From Benzoatithermus flavus (GTDB lineage: Bacteria > Pseudomonadota > Alphaproteobacteria > Geminicoccales > Geminicoccaceae), in contig NZ_JBBLZC010000016.1 in assembly GCF_037908215.1 (NCBI RefSeq), positions 1-64,000 of the forward strand: a stretch of DNA of 64,000 nucleotides. The letters are read 5' to 3'. The notes beneath the pieces were generated by a model. The model searched no databases and was not told where the DNA came from. It saw nothing but the letters and a program-made list of their open reading frames with translations. Position 1 is the stretch's first letter. The number at the start of each line of letters is the position of its first letter. Position numbers and translations under genes: made by a program. Positions 62,473-64,000 of the stretch are shown piece after piece.

Positions 62473-63097
62473 TCGTGCCTCCTCTGGCCTTGATGGGTCG
62501 AGTCCACGTGCCGGTGTTTCCGGCTCATCCTGCCCGATCACGGCGCTGCCACCATCCGTGACAATGCAGGAAAAGTTGCTTCTGTGCCGGCCGGCTCCGA
62601 GCAGAATGCGAAGTCGCTGCTTCCGTTACGGTCTGCCGGACGACAACTTCGATCCCGAGGCGCCAAGATCAAACGTGTGATCGTCGTCACATTGGCAGAT
62701 GGAAGAAAACATTCGAGGATAAAGCCGGCGCCGCGGTCGAGCGGCAGACGAAGATCACGGCACCGATGAAGCCGGTGAACGGCCGCTCTGGTAGCGGATG
62801 ACCGGGGCACCTCACCCGGCCCAATGTCCGTTGAACCAAGGCAGCGACCGACCGGAGGAGGGAGATCAGCACCGTGTCTCGCCTGTGGCGAGCAGGTGCA
62901 TGCATCGGCCTCCCCCGCAGACTGTTACTGCTTGCCGCATAAGCTACCTACTAGTAGGTATATGTCAAGAGGTCTGTTCGGTGCGAATGGCCGGCGACGG
63001 CTTCCCTGCCCCTTTCGAGGGGTCCGCTCCTGGTCTGGCACCACGAGCGGCACCCCGAACCGGTCTATCGCGAGCCGCCGTCCCCGTCGCTATCGGC
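62473..63097. other. Long intergenic region before the MHS transporter
   Basis: No convincing gene in 625 bases. The only clear signal is the palindrome at 62945-62960. Short open frames here have unlikely composition. It lies between the end of the quiC-type gene and the start of the transporter, both on the minus strand. Confidence 0.5.
62945..62960. promoter_or_regulatory. TetR operator, copy 2 (perfect palindrome)
   Basis: TACCTACTAGTAGGTA is a perfect 16-bp palindrome, 13 of 16 identical to the site in the TetR promoter (58787-58802). It lies 138 bases past the quiC-type stop and 473 bases before the MHS transporter start. Confidence 0.75.
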
Positions 63098-64000
63098 TCA
63101 GGTCAGCGCTGCCAGCGTGCGGAACCGCGAGCCCGCCTGCATCTGTGCCTGCGCCGCCAGCCGGACCGGCGCGTTGGCGGCCCCGAAGCCGTCATAGCCG
63201 TGCCGCCGCTCGACCAGCTCGAACGCGAACCGGTCCTCGAACGGCTCGGTATAGAGCTGGAAGAACTCGCCGCCGCCGGCGTCGCGATCGTAGAGGATGT
63301 TCGCGGCCGCGAGCCGGTCGACGAATTCCTGCTCCAGGCCGAACTTGGCGGCGAGATCGTCGTAATAGTTGGCCGGAATCCGCAAGACGGCCGCACCCCG
63401 GCGCTTGAGTTCGGCCGCGGCCGCGAAGATGTCCGCGGTCGCGAGCGCTATGTGCTGCACACCGGCACCGCTGTAGGCCGAGACCGAGCGTGCGGTCGCC
63501 GTGTTCCGGCTCTGCGAGATGTTGAGCGGAAAGCGGACCGAGCCGTCGGGGCTGCGCACCGCCCGGCTGCGCACGAGCCCGTAAGGGTCGGGCAGGTCGA
63601 ACACGCTCTCGGCCTCGAACCCGAGCACCGCCTTGAAGAACAGCACCCAGCTATCGAACTGCCCATCGGGCACCGCCAAGGAAATGTGGTCGATCCGGGA
63701 AAGCCCGGCCGGGTTCGCGCCGCCACCAGAGGCCAGCGCGAACTCGCGCTCGTAGAGCACGGGTGCTATCTGGCTGCGATCGACGAGATAGACCAGGCTG
63801 CCATCGGGTGCCCGCACCGCCGGGATCAGGAACTCGTTCGGCCCGATCCGGCCTTCGTAGGGCTGGCAGCGATAGAGCCGCGCCCGGTTCAGGACCTGGC
63901 TCGCGTTCTCGACCTCGAGGCCCACCGCACAGGCCGAGGGGCCGTGCACGAGGAAGTAGGCCTGCGCGAAGGATTCGCCCTCGGCGTTGAGCGCCAGGTT
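63098..64000 (-). CDS. quiC: 3-Dehydroshikimate dehydratase QuiC1-type, C-terminal half (runs off right edge)
   Basis: The reading frame enters from the right edge (NLALNAEGESFAQAYFLVHG) and ends at 63098. This part is the C-terminal domain, similar to 4-hydroxyphenylpyruvate dioxygenase (VOC fold). Metal ligands would be the His in RIDHISLAV, the His in GVQHIALATAD and the Glu in GEFFQLYTEPF. QuiC1-type dehydroshikimate dehydratases have such a tail after a sugar-isomerase-like catalytic domain, which here would be beyond the window. The alternative is a stand-alone HPPD. The quinate-type neighbours favour QuiC1. Confidence 0.8.
   Translation of the reverse strand, partial: NLALNAEGESFAQAYFLVHGPSACAVGLEVENASQVLNRARLYRCQPYEGRIGPNEFLIPAVRAPDGSLVYLVDRSQIAPVLYEREFALASGGGANPAGLSRIDHISLAVPDGQFDSWVLFFKAVLGFEAESVFDLPDPYGLVRSRAVRSPDGSVRFPLNISQSRNTATARSVSAYSGAGVQHIALATADIFAAAAELKRRGAAVLRIPANYYDDLAAKFGLEQEFVDRLAAANILYDRDAGGGEFFQLYTEPFEDRFAFELVERRHGYDGFGAANAPVRLAAQAQMQAGSRFRTLAALT

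Overview
The window looks like chromosomal DNA of a high-GC Alphaproteobacterium. I infer a soil- or plant-associated member of the Rhodospirillales/Geminicoccales side of the class, without certainty. Supporting signs are a COQ9-family ubiquinone gene, an RpoH-type dnaK promoter of the alphaproteobacterial form (CTTG-like, N18, CYTATNTNNG), an Irr-like box pair before bfd-bfr, a SleB hydrolase and several alphaproteobacterial catabolic clusters. I saw no rRNA, no complete tRNA and no CRISPR array.

Layout. 1-2.6 kb is a graveyard of insertion sequences: an IS4-family transposase split by a decayed IS256-family element and flanked by IS630-family fragments. 2.8-8.1 kb is a ketone-degradation module (Baeyer-Villiger monooxygenase, esterase, AcoR-type sigma-54 activator) with a good -24/-12 promoter. 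8.1-30 kb is mostly housekeeping or general genes: an orphan sugar ABC ATPase, dnaJ, dnaK, glmM, an acetylpolyamine amidohydrolase-like enzyme, transporters, a lipid A acyltransferase-like protein, a secreted GH26-like enzyme, a SleB hydrolase, aldo-keto reductases, bfd-bfr, rpsU, def and a COQ9 gene. 29.3-35.4 kb holds a probable sugar-acid or similar catabolic operon (GMC oxidoreductase, enolase-superfamily dehydratase, epoxide hydrolase, HpcH/HpaI aldolase) divergent from a LysR gene.

35.8-49.2 kb is a complete ectoine/hydroxyectoine uptake and degradation locus: enuR, ehuABCD, eutA, eutB, doeA, doeB, doeX, doeC, doeD and eutC. Imported ectoine is opened by DoeA, deacetylated by DoeB, transaminated by DoeD and oxidised to aspartate by DoeC; EutABC adapt hydroxyectoine. 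EnuR and the ehu promoter share a 28-bp element. 49.2-50.4 kb is a decayed patch (scoA fragment, second bfd, aromatic-acid transporter with an internal deletion). 50.4-57.8 kb is a benzoate-to-beta-ketoadipate block (benABCD-catABC, with a divergent benM-like gene carrying a perfect ATAC-N7-GTAT site). 58.1-64.0 kb is a quinate/shikimate-type module (TetR, EamA exporter, shikimate dehydrogenase homologue, MHS transporter, C-terminal half of a QuiC1-type dehydroshikimate dehydratase), joined by two copies of one palindromic operator.

The overall picture is a catabolic island of compatible-solute, aromatic and hydroaromatic modules, each with its local regulator. Much of the regulation can be read directly from the intergenic sequence. 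I did not find a clearly new class of system; the most novel material is the set of shared operators, the decayed gene patches and a few enzymes with altered active-site motifs.
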